Of a stretch of DNA of 64,000 bases, positions 9,836 to 20,252 are shown in pieces. Positions within the stretch are counted from its first letter, which is position 1. Each line of letters opens with the position of its first letter. Origin of the DNA: Oceanibaculum nanhaiense (GTDB lineage Bacteria; Pseudomonadota; Alphaproteobacteria; Oceanibaculales; Oceanibaculaceae); contig NZ_MPOB01000009.1 in assembly GCF_002148795.1 (NCBI RefSeq), positions 1-64,000 on the forward strand, written 5' to 3'. Under the pieces are notes generated by a model. The model worked only from the letters and a program-made list of their open reading frames with translations. It was not told where the DNA came from and did not search any database. Made by a program: the position numbers and the translations under genes.

Positions 9836-10147
9836 TCAGACTGCCACGTCTACGATCATACCGGTCTTCTTCTCCGCCGTTTCCTTGACCTTCTCCAGGA
9901 TCGTCTCGCGGATCTTTTCTTCGATCTTGGCGCGCTCCTGCGCGTCCATGTTGCGCAATTCCTCTTCCGTCACGCCAAGCTCGCCGAGAATCATCTCGCG
10001 CATGCGCTCGGCTGGCGATTTGTTCATATAGTTGAGGAATTCGTCCTGGGCCGACGTCTTCCCGATTTGCGCGGACGGGCTCGACGCCGCAGAGGACGCG
10101 CCGCCGACAGGAGGGGTATAGGGGGCGCCGATACCGGAAACAGACAT
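9836..10147 (-). CDS. Small conserved hypothetical protein
   Basis: No function recognised. The 103-residue product has a Ser/Ala/Pro-rich N-terminal 30 residues, then a charged helical region built around [21 protein letters not shown] and an acidic/basic helix ending at VAV. There is no signal peptide or membrane segment. The start at 10147 (MSVSGIGA) is chosen over an in-frame ATG at 10198 because GGAAGG lies at proper distance before it. It sits between ispDF and the divergent CcsA-like gene. The regular [13 protein letters not shown] helix suggests a protein-interaction module, but that is inference. Confidence 0.65.
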   Translation of the reverse strand: MSVSGIGAPYTPPVGGASSAASSPSAQIGKTSAQDEFLNYMNKSPAERMREMILGELGVTEEELRNMDAQERAKIEEKIRETILEKVKETAEKKTGMIVDVAV

Positions 10148-10351
10148 GAGAAATTTCCTTCCAGTCGATTGACCTGTCGGGGAAGGCGCAAATGTCATGC
10201 CCGCAGAGTATCCTTCTAACTATTTGACTTTATTATAAGTGCCTTTGATGCCCGGATGGTCATTCCTGCCCATCGGCAGAATTTGCCGGGTAGAATCTTC
10301 CACACGTAACCGCGCAGTCCGATAATTTCTGCGCTGCGGAAAATGATATTT

Positions 10352-10366
10352 TGCGAATCGTTCGCA
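10352..10366. promoter_or_regulatory. Palindrome TGCGAA-N3-TTCGCA before the CcsA-like gene
   Basis: A perfect 6-3-6 inverted repeat just upstream of a TATATT hexamer at about 10371-10376 and about 40 bases before the start codon of the CcsA-like gene. The position suits an operator. The binding factor is not identified. The rest of 10148-10405 is a divergent intergenic region with no gene seen. Confidence 0.35.
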
Positions 10367-10405
10367 GCACTATATATTCCTCATCAGACAGGATATAAGG
10401 CGCAC

Positions 10406-11206
10406 ATGCCGACTTCCGTGATTCTCAGTCTTTCCGCTCTGTTGTCGATGCTTCCGGCGTCGCTGCTGCCCTTTGGCCAGGCGGCGGGCAGGGAGCGGCT
10501 GTTCTGGCTGCTGCTGGTGCCTGCCATTGTCGGCCCGACGGCCTGGGTGGTGGTGCAGATGTACGGACGCTGGTACGCGGATTTGTCCGGCGCGCTGTGG
10601 GTCACCGTGGCCGCGACCATGGTGCTGTTCGCCGGCCTGTCGCTGATCGTGCCTGCCAGCCGGCGCCTGGCGCCGCTGTTGCTGCCCTATCTGGTGTTGC
10701 TGGGCGTGCTGGCCACCGTGCTGCGGCCGATCGAGGCCGGGCCGTTTCCGGGAACCGTGCCGGGCCTCTGGACCCAGGCGCATATCGTGATGTCGGTCAT
10801 GGCCTATGCGCTACTGACCCTGTCGGCGGTCTCCGGCTTCGCGGTGTTCCTGCAGGAGCGCGCGCTGAAGCGCAAGCAGCCGACGAAGCTGACCCGGCTG
10901 CTGCCCGCCGTGGCGGAAGGCGAGCGGCTGCAGATCGGCCTGCTCGTTCTGGCGGAAATCCTGCTTGGCCTCGGCGTTGCCACCGGCATGGCGGTGAACT
11001 GGACCAAGGGCGGCGGCGTGCTGGCGCTGGACCATAAGAGTATCCTGTCGATCATCGCCTTCGCCGTCGTGCTGGCCCTGCTGCTGGCGCACTGGCTGAC
11101 CGGGCTGCGCGGTCGCATGGCGGCCCGCCTGGTGCTGATTGCCTTCCTGTTGCTGACCCTGGCCTATCCGGGCGTGAAATTCGTCGCCGATATTCTTCTC
11201 GGCTAA
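10406..11206 (+). CDS. CcsA/YpjD-like cytochrome c assembly family membrane protein
   Basis: Integral membrane protein of 266 residues with about eight hydrophobic segments, matching the CcsA/CcmC/YpjD-type cytochrome c assembly domain. The family signature here is the central segment TQAHIVMSVMAYALLTLSA, with a conserved His, and the later LDHKSILSIIAFAV segment. Close relatives are annotated YpjD or CcsA-like and their exact role outside dedicated heme-export systems is uncertain. The start at 10406 is preferred over an upstream in-frame ATG at 10343 because it begins directly before the first membrane segment and follows GGATATAAGG. No other ccm genes are adjacent. Confidence 0.8.
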   Translation: MPTSVILSLSALLSMLPASLLPFGQAAGRERLFWLLLVPAIVGPTAWVVVQMYGRWYADLSGALWVTVAATMVLFAGLSLIVPASRRLAPLLLPYLVLLGVLATVLRPIEAGPFPGTVPGLWTQAHIVMSVMAYALLTLSAVSGFAVFLQERALKRKQPTKLTRLLPAVAEGERLQIGLLVLAEILLGLGVATGMAVNWTKGGGVLALDHKSILSIIAFAVVLALLLAHWLTGLRGRMAARLVLIAFLLLTLAYPGVKFVADILLG

Positions 11207-11274
11207 CGCACGACAATCTGTATGCAGGTCGCGTGATTCACGCGCTTGTCATCCGGATTTGTTCGGTGTAGCGT

Positions 11275-11291
11275 TGCCCAAAGTTTGGGCA
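11275..11291. promoter_or_regulatory. Palindromic NtrC-box-like site upstream of dusB-ntrBC
   Basis: TGCCCAAAGTTTGGGCA is a perfect 8-1-8 palindrome 22 bases before the dusB start. Its TGC-N11-GCA frame and 17-base length match those of NtrC binding sites (consensus TGCACYAWWWTGGTGCA), but only 12 of 17 positions agree. An autoregulatory role for NtrC is plausible and unproven. Confidence 0.45.
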
Positions 11292-11312
11292 CGAAAGGAA
11301 GATGCCTAAAAT

Positions 11313-12326
11313 ATGAGCGTATCAATCGGACCGATTACCCTGGACTCGCCGGTGATTCTGGCACCCATGTCGGGTGTCACCGACCAGCCGTTCCGCCGCA
11401 TCGTCCGGCGTTTCGGTGCCGGGCTCGTGGTTTCCGAGATGATCGCCAGCGCCGCCATGGTGCAGCAGGCGCGCAAGGAAATCCGCAAAATGTCGGAGGA
11501 TTACAGCACGGATTATCCGTTGTCGGTGCAGCTTGCCGGTTGCGAACCCGCGCTGATGGCCGACGCGGCGAAGCTGAATGCCGGCCGGGGCGCGGCCATC
11601 ATCGACATCAATATGGGCTGCCCGGTGAAGAAGGTGACCGGCGGACAGCAGGCCGGCTCGGCGCTGATGCGCGATCTCGCTCATGCCGCGGCGCTGATCG
11701 AGGCGACGGTGAAGGCCGTCGATATCCCGGTCACGCTGAAGATGCGCACCGGCTGGGACGATGACAGCCGCAACGCGCCGGAGCTCGCAAGGATCGCAGA
11801 GGATCTCGGCGTGCGCATGGTGACGGTGCATGGTCGTACCCGCTGCCAGTTCTATACCGGCCGTGCCGACTGGTCCTATGTGCGCGCGGTGAAGCAGGCC
11901 GTCTCCATCCCGGTGATCGTGAATGGCGACGTGACCAGTGAGGAAGAGGCCGCCGAGGCGCTGCGCCTGTCCGGCGCCGACGGGGTGATGATCGGGCGCG
12001 GCAGCTATGGCCGGCCCTGGTTCCCCTCCCAGGTGGCGCATTATCTGCGCACCGGCGAGAAACTGCCGGACCCGCCCCTGCCGGTGGTTCTGGAAACCGT
12101 GCGGGATCATTGGGAGGCGATGCAGCGCCATTACGGCCCGCAGCTGGGCTGCCGCATCGCCCGCAAGCATATCGGCTGGTACAGCCGCTGCCTGCCTGGT
12201 TCCGCCGCGTTCCGCCAGCAGGTCAACAACACCACCGATTCGGACGAGGTGCGTTCCGCGATGGAAAGTTATTTCGCCGCCGTCATGGACGGGCAGGCAG
12301 GCAATACAGTTCGGGAGGCCGCCTGA
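11313..12326 (+). CDS. dusB: tRNA-dihydrouridine synthase B (NifR3 family)
   Basis: FMN-dependent reductase making dihydrouridine in the D-loop of tRNAs. In alphaproteobacteria it is known as nifR3, the first gene of nifR3-ntrB-ntrC. The 337-residue protein begins with the family start [18 protein letters not shown], has the catalytic-cysteine region [19 protein letters not shown] near residue 100, and ends the barrel with [16 protein letters not shown]. Its TGA overlaps the ntrB ATG by one base, so translation of the three genes is coupled. A palindrome resembling an NtrC box lies just upstream. Confidence 0.94.
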   Translation: MSVSIGPITLDSPVILAPMSGVTDQPFRRIVRRFGAGLVVSEMIASAAMVQQARKEIRKMSEDYSTDYPLSVQLAGCEPALMADAAKLNAGRGAAIIDINMGCPVKKVTGGQQAGSALMRDLAHAAALIEATVKAVDIPVTLKMRTGWDDDSRNAPELARIAEDLGVRMVTVHGRTRCQFYTGRADWSYVRAVKQAVSIPVIVNGDVTSEEEAAEALRLSGADGVMIGRGSYGRPWFPSQVAHYLRTGEKLPDPPLPVVLETVRDHWEAMQRHYGPQLGCRIARKHIGWYSRCLPGSAAFRQQVNNTTDSDEVRSAMESYFAAVMDGQAGNTVREAA

Positions 12327-13491
12327 TGGCGAAGATTAGCGCGCCGCTGAAGCTGCTGGGCAGGGGGCGGCGCCCGGCACGCCTCGACGAATCGGCGATC
12401 CTGCTGGCGCTGGCAAGTCCGGTTCTGGTGGTCGATGCGGACAATCAGATCGTTTATGTGAATGATGCGACCGAGCAGTTTTTCCGGCTCAGCGCCAACC
12501 AGCTCGTCGATCATCGGCTCGCCGACTTCATTCCGGCGGACAGCCCGCTTTTCTCCCTGCTGTCTCAGGTCAGGGCGCATGGCAACAGCATGTCGGATCA
12601 TGGCGTGACGCTGGAGACGCCGCGCATCGGTACCCGCGACGTGACGATCGAGGTGGCGAGCATCGCGGATTACGAGGGGCAGGTGGCGATCTGTATCCAT
12701 GAACGCTCGGTGGCGCTGCAATTCCATCAGCAGCTGACCTTCCGCGGTGCGGCGCGCTCCGTCACCGCTATGGCGGCAATGCTGGCGCATGAGGTGAAAA
12801 ATCCGCTGTCCGGCATTCGCGGCGCGGCGCAGCTGCTTGAGCAAAGCGTGCAGGACCCCGGCGATCAGGAACTGACCACGCTGATCCGCGACGAGACCGA
12901 CCGTATCTGTGCGCTGGTGGACCGGATGGAAGTGTTCTCCGATGAGCGGCCGATGCCGCGCGGCCCGGTGAATATTCATCTGGTGCTGGATCATGTGCGC
13001 AAGGTCGCCAAGACCGGCTTCGCCCGGCAGCACCGGTTTATCGAACAGTATGACCCCTCGCTGCCGGCGGTGCTCGGTAACCGCGACCTGCTGATTCAGA
13101 TATTCCTGAATCTGGTGAAGAACGCCTCGGAGGCCTTGCCGGAGGAGGGCGGGGAAATCACCCTCAGCACCGCCTACAAGCATGGCATCCGGCTGGCTGT
13201 GCCGGGCACGCGCAGCAGCTTCGACCTGCCGCTCGTGATCAGCGTCACCGATAACGGGTCCGGCATCCCCGACGAGTTGCGGCAGAACCTGTTCGACCCG
13301 TTCGTCACCACCAAGCAGAATGGCAGCGGCCTCGGGCTGGCGCTGGTCGCCAAGATCGTCGGCGATCATGGCGGCATCATCGAGGTCGACAGCCAGCCCA
13401 GGCGCACCACCCTGCGCGTCATGCTGCCAATGGCGCCGGAGGAGATGGGCAGCGATCCGGTGGCGCGGATGCTGCCGGCGGAGGCCGAGTG

Positions 13492-13492
<1 letters not shown>
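12326..13492 (+). CDS. ntrB: Nitrogen-regulation sensor histidine kinase NtrB
   Basis: Cytoplasmic kinase/phosphatase controlling NtrC in response to nitrogen status signalled by PII. The 388-residue protein has a PAS domain (about 25-120), a HisKA dimerisation domain with phospho-acceptor H155 in [18 protein letters not shown], and a HATPase domain with N-box [20 protein letters not shown] and [12 protein letters not shown]. No membrane segment is present. The ATG at 12326 overlaps the dusB stop and its own stop overlaps the ntrC start, indicating a coupled operon. Confidence 0.95.
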
Positions 13493-14952
<1,460 letters not shown>

Positions 14953-15002
14953 CGCCCCTAAACGCGTGATCCGGAAACGCAAGGCTGGCCGATGGTAATG
15001 CT

Positions 15003-17390
15003 ATGAGCGACGACGCCTTGGAACAGGCGCGGCGCGAGGACGGCGCGAGAAAAGACGGAACAGGCTCGGCAGGCATGACGCATTTCTGGCGTCATCTCGG
15101 GCACTGGGCGGAGCGCGTGCGGCTTGGCCGCAAGGTGGCGCTGCTGTTGATCGTCGCCGCCCTGGTGTCGGGCGTGGTGACCTATGCCGCGCTGACGGAT
15201 TCCGGACCGGTCGGTCCCGATCCGAACACCATCTTCGTGCTGATGAATGTCAATCTGCTGCTGTTGCTGCTGGTTGGCATGGTGGTGTCCTACCGGCTCG
15301 TGCAGCTCTGGCTGGAACGGCGGCGTGGCCTCGCCGGTTCCAAGCTGCATCTGAAGCTGGTGACGCTGTTCGCCCTGGTTGCTGTGATTCCGGCGATCAT
15401 CGTCGCGGTGTTTTCCGCCCTGTTCCTGAATTTCGGCGTTCAGTCCTGGTTCGACGAGCGGGTGCGCACGGCAGTCAACGAATCGCGCGAGGTGGCGAAG
15501 GCCTATCTGGCGGAGCATCAGAAGACGATCCGTGCCGACGTGCTGGCGATGGCTGCGGATCTGAACCGCGAGGCGCTGAATCTGTCCGCCAATCCCCGGC
15601 GTCTCACTGCTTTCATCAGCGCGCAGGCGCAAGTGCGGGCGCTGGCCGAGGCGGTGGTGTTCGACAGCACCGGCTATATCCTGGCGCAATCGGCGCTCAG
15701 TTTCGCGATGCATTTCGAGACCGTGCCGGAAGCCTCGCTGCGTGAGGCGGAAACCGGCGTTGTCGTGCTGATGGAGAATGATGCCGACGACCGGGTGCGC
15801 GCTCTGGTCCGGCTCGACGGGTTCGCCGATGCCTACCTCTATGTCGGGCGGTTCGTTGACAGCAAGGTTCTGGCCCATATGGACCAGACAGAGGCGGCGG
15901 TCGAGGAATATCAGCGCCTGCAGGGCCGGCAATCCAGCCTGCAGATCACCTTCGTGATGATTTTTGTCGTGGTGGCGCTGCTCATGCTGCTGGCTGCCGT
16001 CTGGGTTGGGCTGAACGTGGCGGCGGAGCTGTGGCGGCCGGTGCGCAACCTGATCGGCGCGGCGGAACGGGTGCGCGCCGGCGACCTGACCGCCCGGGTG
16101 GCGGACGAAGACAGTACCGACGAGCTGGGCGTGCTCAGCCGGGCCTTCAACCGGATGACAAGCCAGCTTGAGGAGCAGCGGCAGGAGCTGATCGACGCCA
16201 ACCGGCAGCTCGATACGCGCCGCCGCTTTACCGAGACGGTGCTGGCCGGTGTTTCGGCCGGCGTCATCGGCCTCGATGCAGAGGGACGGATCAACCTGCC
16301 CAACCGATCCGCCTCTTTGCTGCTGGATCAGCCGCTGGAACGGGCAATTGGCCTGCCGATTGGCGATGTTGTGCCGGAGATGGCGGAATTGCTGGCCGTG
16401 GCGCAGGCGCGCCCGGACCGCGATCAGGAACGCGAGGTCATCCTGCAGGGCGAGGCGGGGCAACGCACGCTGTTGGTGCGGATCACGGCGGAGCGTGGCG
16501 ACAGCAATGCCGAGCAGGAGCGCGCGCTGGGCTTCATCCTTACCTTCGACGATATCACCCAATTGATGACGGCACAGCGCAAGGCCGCCTGGGCCGATGT
16601 GGCGCGCCGCATCGCGCACGAAATCAAGAATCCCCTTACCCCGATCCAGCTTTCCGCCGAGCGGCTGAAGCGCAAATATCTGGGTGAAATCGTCTCCGAC
16701 AAGGAAAGCTTCGTCGCCTGCACCGAGACGATCATCCGTCATGTCGGGGATATCGGCCGCATGGTCGATGAATTCTCCGCCTTCGCGCGGATGCCGGCTC
16801 CGGTGCTGCGCAACGAAGCTCTCGACGCGCTGTGCCGCGAGACCCTGATGCTGTATCGCAGTGCCCACCAGGATATCCGCTTTGTGGCCTCCCTGCCGGA
16901 CGAGCCGGCTACCGTATGGTGCGACCATCGCCAGGTCCGGCAGGCGCTGACCAATCTGGTGCAGAACGCCATCGAATCGATTGAGGCAAGGCGGGAAACC
17001 GATCTCCGGCCCGGTATTGTCCGGCTGGCAGTGCTGCACAGGCAGGGCCAGGTTGAGCTGCATGTCGAGGACAATGGCAAGGGATTGCCCAAGGATGTCC
17101 GGCATCGCCTGACCGAACCCTATGTGACGACGCGCGAGAAGGGCACGGGGTTGGGGCTCGCCATCGTCAAGAAGATCATGGAGGATCATGGTGGCGACCT
17201 GGTGATCGAGGATCGCCGGCGCAGCGGTGCACGTGTCCGGTTGATTTTCCCGGGGCGGGATGTAATCTCCGGCCACAATGGTAAATCCAGCACCGAGGCA
17301 GAGACTGCCCGTTCGCCCGATTCCGGCCAGGGTTCAGGCCCAGGCTCTGGCGACGACACCCCTGAGTTAGCGGTTATTCATGGCGCATGA
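15003..17390 (+). CDS. ntrY: Membrane sensor histidine kinase NtrY
   Basis: Membrane-bound kinase of the NtrYX system, linked in alphaproteobacteria to nitrogen use, redox and envelope control. The 795-residue protein has three N-terminal membrane segments (about 43-62, 78-98, 118-143), a periplasmic sensor region, a fourth segment (about 315-340), HAMP, PAS, then HisKA with AHEIKNPLTPIQLSAERL and HATPase with NLVQNAIESI, DNGKGLPK and KGTGLGLAIVKKI. The C-terminal 40 residues are Ser/Gly-rich. It overlaps ntrX by 11 bases and follows ntrC by 50. Confidence 0.95.
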   Translation: MSDDALEQARREDGARKDGTGSAGMTHFWRHLGHWAERVRLGRKVALLLIVAALVSGVVTYAALTDSGPVGPDPNTIFVLMNVNLLLLLLVGMVVSYRLVQLWLERRRGLAGSKLHLKLVTLFALVAVIPAIIVAVFSALFLNFGVQSWFDERVRTAVNESREVAKAYLAEHQKTIRADVLAMAADLNREALNLSANPRRLTAFISAQAQVRALAEAVVFDSTGYILAQSALSFAMHFETVPEASLREAETGVVVLMENDADDRVRALVRLDGFADAYLYVGRFVDSKVLAHMDQTEAAVEEYQRLQGRQSSLQITFVMIFVVVALLMLLAAVWVGLNVAAELWRPVRNLIGAAERVRAGDLTARVADEDSTDELGVLSRAFNRMTSQLEEQRQELIDANRQLDTRRRFTETVLAGVSAGVIGLDAEGRINLPNRSASLLLDQPLERAIGLPIGDVVPEMAELLAVAQARPDRDQEREVILQGEAGQRTLLVRITAERGDSNAEQERALGFILTFDDITQLMTAQRKAAWADVARRIAHEIKNPLTPIQLSAERLKRKYLGEIVSDKESFVACTETIIRHVGDIGRMVDEFSAFARMPAPVLRNEALDALCRETLMLYRSAHQDIRFVASLPDEPATVWCDHRQVRQALTNLVQNAIESIEARRETDLRPGIVRLAVLHRQGQVELHVEDNGKGLPKDVRHRLTEPYVTTREKGTGLGLAIVKKIMEDHGGDLVIEDRRRSGARVRLIFPGRDVISGHNGKSSTEAETARSPDSGQGSGPGSGDDTPELAVIHGA

Positions 17391-18783
17391 CATCCTGATC
17401 GTCGATGACGAGGCGGATATTCGGCAGCTTATCTCCGATATTCTGGAAGATGAGGGCTATCGCACGCGGATGGCGGCGAACTCTGACGAGGCGTTCGAGG
17501 TTATCGCGACCCGCCTGCCGCATCTCGTGATCCAGGATATCTGGCTGCAGGGCAGCCGGCTGGACGGGCTGCAGATTCTCGACCGCGTGAAGCACGATCA
17601 TCCGAACCTGCCGGTGGTGATGATCAGCGGCCATGGCACCATCGAGATGGCGGTCAGTTCGATTCAGCGCGGTGCCTACGATTTCGTCGAAAAACCGTTC
17701 AAGACCGACCGCCTGCTGCTGCTGGTCAAGCGCGCCATCGAGGATGCCAGCCTGCGCAAGGAGAATGCGGAACTCCGGCTGCGCGGCGGCCCGGAGATGG
17801 AGCTGACGGGTACCTCGCCTGCCGTTCTGAATCTGCGCCAGTCGATCGAGAAAGTGGCGCCGACCGGCAGCCGGGTACTGATTACCGGCCCGGCCGGGTC
17901 GGGCAAGGAAGTGGTGGCGCGGATGGTCCATGCGCGCTCCCGGCGCAACAATGGTCCTTTCGTGGTGCTGAATTGCGCCACCATGCATCCCGACCGGCTG
18001 GAACTGGAGCTGTTCGGCAGCGAAAGCGAGCAGGAAGGCAATGGCGGGCGGAAGATCGGCACTTTCGAGCAGGCCCATGGCGGCACGCTGCTGCTCGACG
18101 AGGTGGCCGACATGCCGCTGGAGACTCAAGGCAAGATCGTCCGCGTGCTGCAGGATCAGACCTTCGAGCGTCTGGGCGGCCGCCGCCGCGTCGAGGTGGA
18201 TGTCCGTGTCATCGCTTCCACCAACCGCGATCTTGAGCAGGAGATGCAAGAAGGCCGGTTCCGGCAGGATCTCTATTACCGGCTGAATGTTGTGCCGCTG
18301 CGCGTCCCGTCCCTGCGCGACCGCCGGGATGATGTGCCGACCCTGATCGCCTATTTCCTGGCTCGTGCGGCGGAACAGGCCGGTCTGCCGGTGCGCCAGA
18401 TCAGCGAGGATGTGATCGCGGCGCTGCAGGTCTATGAATGGCCGGGCAATGTGCGCCAGCTGCGCAATCTGGCGGAATGGATGCTCATCATGGCGCCCGG
18501 CGACGCGCGCGAGCCGATCCGGATCGAGAATCTGCCGCCCGAGATCAGCGCCACCGCACCGGCGGTGACACGGCTGGACAAGGGCAGCGAGATCATGAAT
18601 CTGGCGCTGCGCGAGGCGCGTGAGCTGTTCGAGCGCGAATATCTGATGGCGCAGGTGAACCGGTTCGGCGGGAATATCTCGAAAACCGCGGCCTTCGTCG
18701 GTATGGAACGGTCCGCGCTGCACCGGAAGCTGAAGTCACTGGGCGTACCGGCCACGGAACGGGCGCCCAAGCTGGTTTCCTGA
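17380..18783 (+). CDS. ntrX: Response regulator NtrX, lacking the GAFTGA loop
   Basis: Partner regulator of NtrY. The 467-residue protein has a receiver (1-122, phospho-acceptor D53), an AAA+ sigma-54-interaction-type domain (about 140-375, Walker A GPAGSGKE, Walker B GGTLLLDEVAD) and a C-terminal Fis-type HTH (GGNISKTAAFVGMERSALHRKL). Where sigma-54 activators carry GAFTGA, this protein reads LFGSESEQEGNGGRKIGTFE, so direct sigma-54 activation is unlikely. Loss of the loop is known in alphaproteobacterial NtrX, which can work with sigma-70 promoters. The start overlaps ntrY. Confidence 0.94.
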   Translation: MAHDILIVDDEADIRQLISDILEDEGYRTRMAANSDEAFEVIATRLPHLVIQDIWLQGSRLDGLQILDRVKHDHPNLPVVMISGHGTIEMAVSSIQRGAYDFVEKPFKTDRLLLLVKRAIEDASLRKENAELRLRGGPEMELTGTSPAVLNLRQSIEKVAPTGSRVLITGPAGSGKEVVARMVHARSRRNNGPFVVLNCATMHPDRLELELFGSESEQEGNGGRKIGTFEQAHGGTLLLDEVADMPLETQGKIVRVLQDQTFERLGGRRRVEVDVRVIASTNRDLEQEMQEGRFRQDLYYRLNVVPLRVPSLRDRRDDVPTLIAYFLARAAEQAGLPVRQISEDVIAALQVYEWPGNVRQLRNLAEWMLIMAPGDAREPIRIENLPPEISATAPAVTRLDKGSEIMNLALREARELFEREYLMAQVNRFGGNISKTAAFVGMERSALHRKLKSLGVPATERAPKLVS

Positions 18784-18829
18784 TGTCCGGCACCTGCCGG
18801 AGACCAGGCCGAAAGGATAGGCAACAGCC

Positions 18830-20206
18830 ATGAACGTGATTATCTGCGGCGCGGGGCAGGTTGGCTCCAGCATCGCCCGCTATCTGTCCTCCGAGGGCAA
18901 TGACGTTACCGTCATCGACCAGTCGCCGGACCTGATCCGCAAGATCAACGACACGCTCGACGTGCGCGCCTTCGTTGGCCACGCCTCGCATCCCAGCACG
19001 CTGGAGATGGCGGGTGCCAAGGAGGCCGACATGCTGATCGCGGTCACCTATGCGGACGAGGTGAACATGGTCGCCTGCCAGGTCGGCCATTCCCTGTTCC
19101 AGGTGCCGACCAAGATCGCCCGCATACGCAGCCAGAATTATCTGCAGCCGGAATGGGCGGATCTGTTCAGCCGCGAGAACATGCCGATCGACGTCATCAT
19201 CTCGCCGGAGGTGGAGGTCGCGCGCCATATCGGCCAGCAGCTTCAGGTGCCCGGCGCCTTCGACATGCTGGCGATGGCTGATGGCAAGGTGCGGGTTGTC
19301 GGCGTCCGCTGCGGTGACGACTGCCCTGTGCTGAACACGCCGATGCGCCAGCTCGCCAGCCTGTTCCCGGATCTGAACATGGTGGTCGTTGCGATCATCC
19401 GGAACGACAAGGTGATCGTACCGTCCAGCGAAGACCAGATGCTGGCCGATGATGAGGTCTATTTCGTCTGCGATACCGGGCATCTGGCCCGGGCCATGGC
19501 CGCCTTTGGCCATCAGGAACCGGAAGCGCGCCGCATCATCATCGTCGGTGCCGGCAATATCGGCCTGACCCTGGCCCAGAATATCGAGGAAAATCAGGCT
19601 GGCGTCAGCGTGAAGCTGATCGAGGTGTCGCCCGAACGTGCCAAGCGGGCGGCTGGCCAGCTCGCCAAGACGATGGTGCTGGCGGGCAGCGCGCTGGACC
19701 CGGAAATCCTCGAAGAGGCGAATATCCGCAGCACGGAGACCTTCGTCGCGGTCTCCAACGATGACGAGGTGAACATCATCAGCGCGCTGCTGGCCAAACG
19801 CTATGGCTGCGAGCGCGCGGTGACCCTGATCAACAATCAGCCCTACGGCCCGCTGGTCACGGCGCTGGGGGTGGATGCGGTGGTCAATCCGCGCTCCATC
19901 ACGGTCTCGACCATCCTGCAGCATATCCGCCGCGGCCGTATCCGGGCCGTCCACTCGCTGCGCGAGGGGGTGGGCGAAGTGATCGAGGCGGAGGCGCTGG
20001 AAACCTCCACCATGGTCGGGGTGCCGCTGCGCGAGGCGAAGCTGCCGAACGGTGTCATTGTCGGCGCCATCCTGCGCGAAGACGAGCTGGTCGTGCCGCG
20101 CGGCGACACCAGGATACAGGCCAAGGACAGGATCATCCTTTTTGCTGCCAGCAATGCGGTAAAGAAGGTGGAGAAGCTGTTCTCGGTTCGGCTAGAGTAT
20201 TTCTGA
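18830..20206 (+). CDS. trkA: Trk potassium uptake regulatory subunit TrkA
   Basis: Peripheral NAD(H)-binding regulator of Trk/Ktr potassium channels. The 458 residues hold two tandem RCK units: Rossmann domain 1 starting MNVIICGAGQVGSSIARYL, a TrkA-C domain, then Rossmann domain 2 starting at about residue 232 (IIIVGAGNIGLTLAQNIEE) and a second TrkA-C domain. The size is that of the doubled TrkA form. No TrkH/TrkG channel gene lies in the window. It follows ntrX by 46 bases and may belong to the same unit, as in Azospirillum-type genomes. Confidence 0.95.
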   Translation: MNVIICGAGQVGSSIARYLSSEGNDVTVIDQSPDLIRKINDTLDVRAFVGHASHPSTLEMAGAKEADMLIAVTYADEVNMVACQVGHSLFQVPTKIARIRSQNYLQPEWADLFSRENMPIDVIISPEVEVARHIGQQLQVPGAFDMLAMADGKVRVVGVRCGDDCPVLNTPMRQLASLFPDLNMVVVAIIRNDKVIVPSSEDQMLADDEVYFVCDTGHLARAMAAFGHQEPEARRIIIVGAGNIGLTLAQNIEENQAGVSVKLIEVSPERAKRAAGQLAKTMVLAGSALDPEILEEANIRSTETFVAVSNDDEVNIISALLAKRYGCERAVTLINNQPYGPLVTALGVDAVVNPRSITVSTILQHIRRGRIRAVHSLREGVGEVIEAEALETSTMVGVPLREAKLPNGVIVGAILREDELVVPRGDTRIQAKDRIILFAASNAVKKVEKLFSVRLEYF

Positions 20207-20252
20207 GGCGGTTGACGCCTTCCCGTTCCCGTTGCGTCTCTCGAGGTTGCGC

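Noticed and set aside
14958-17276. 772-codon minus-strand frame opposite ntrY
   Set aside because: Antisense shadow; ntrY domains are fully recognisable on the plus strand.
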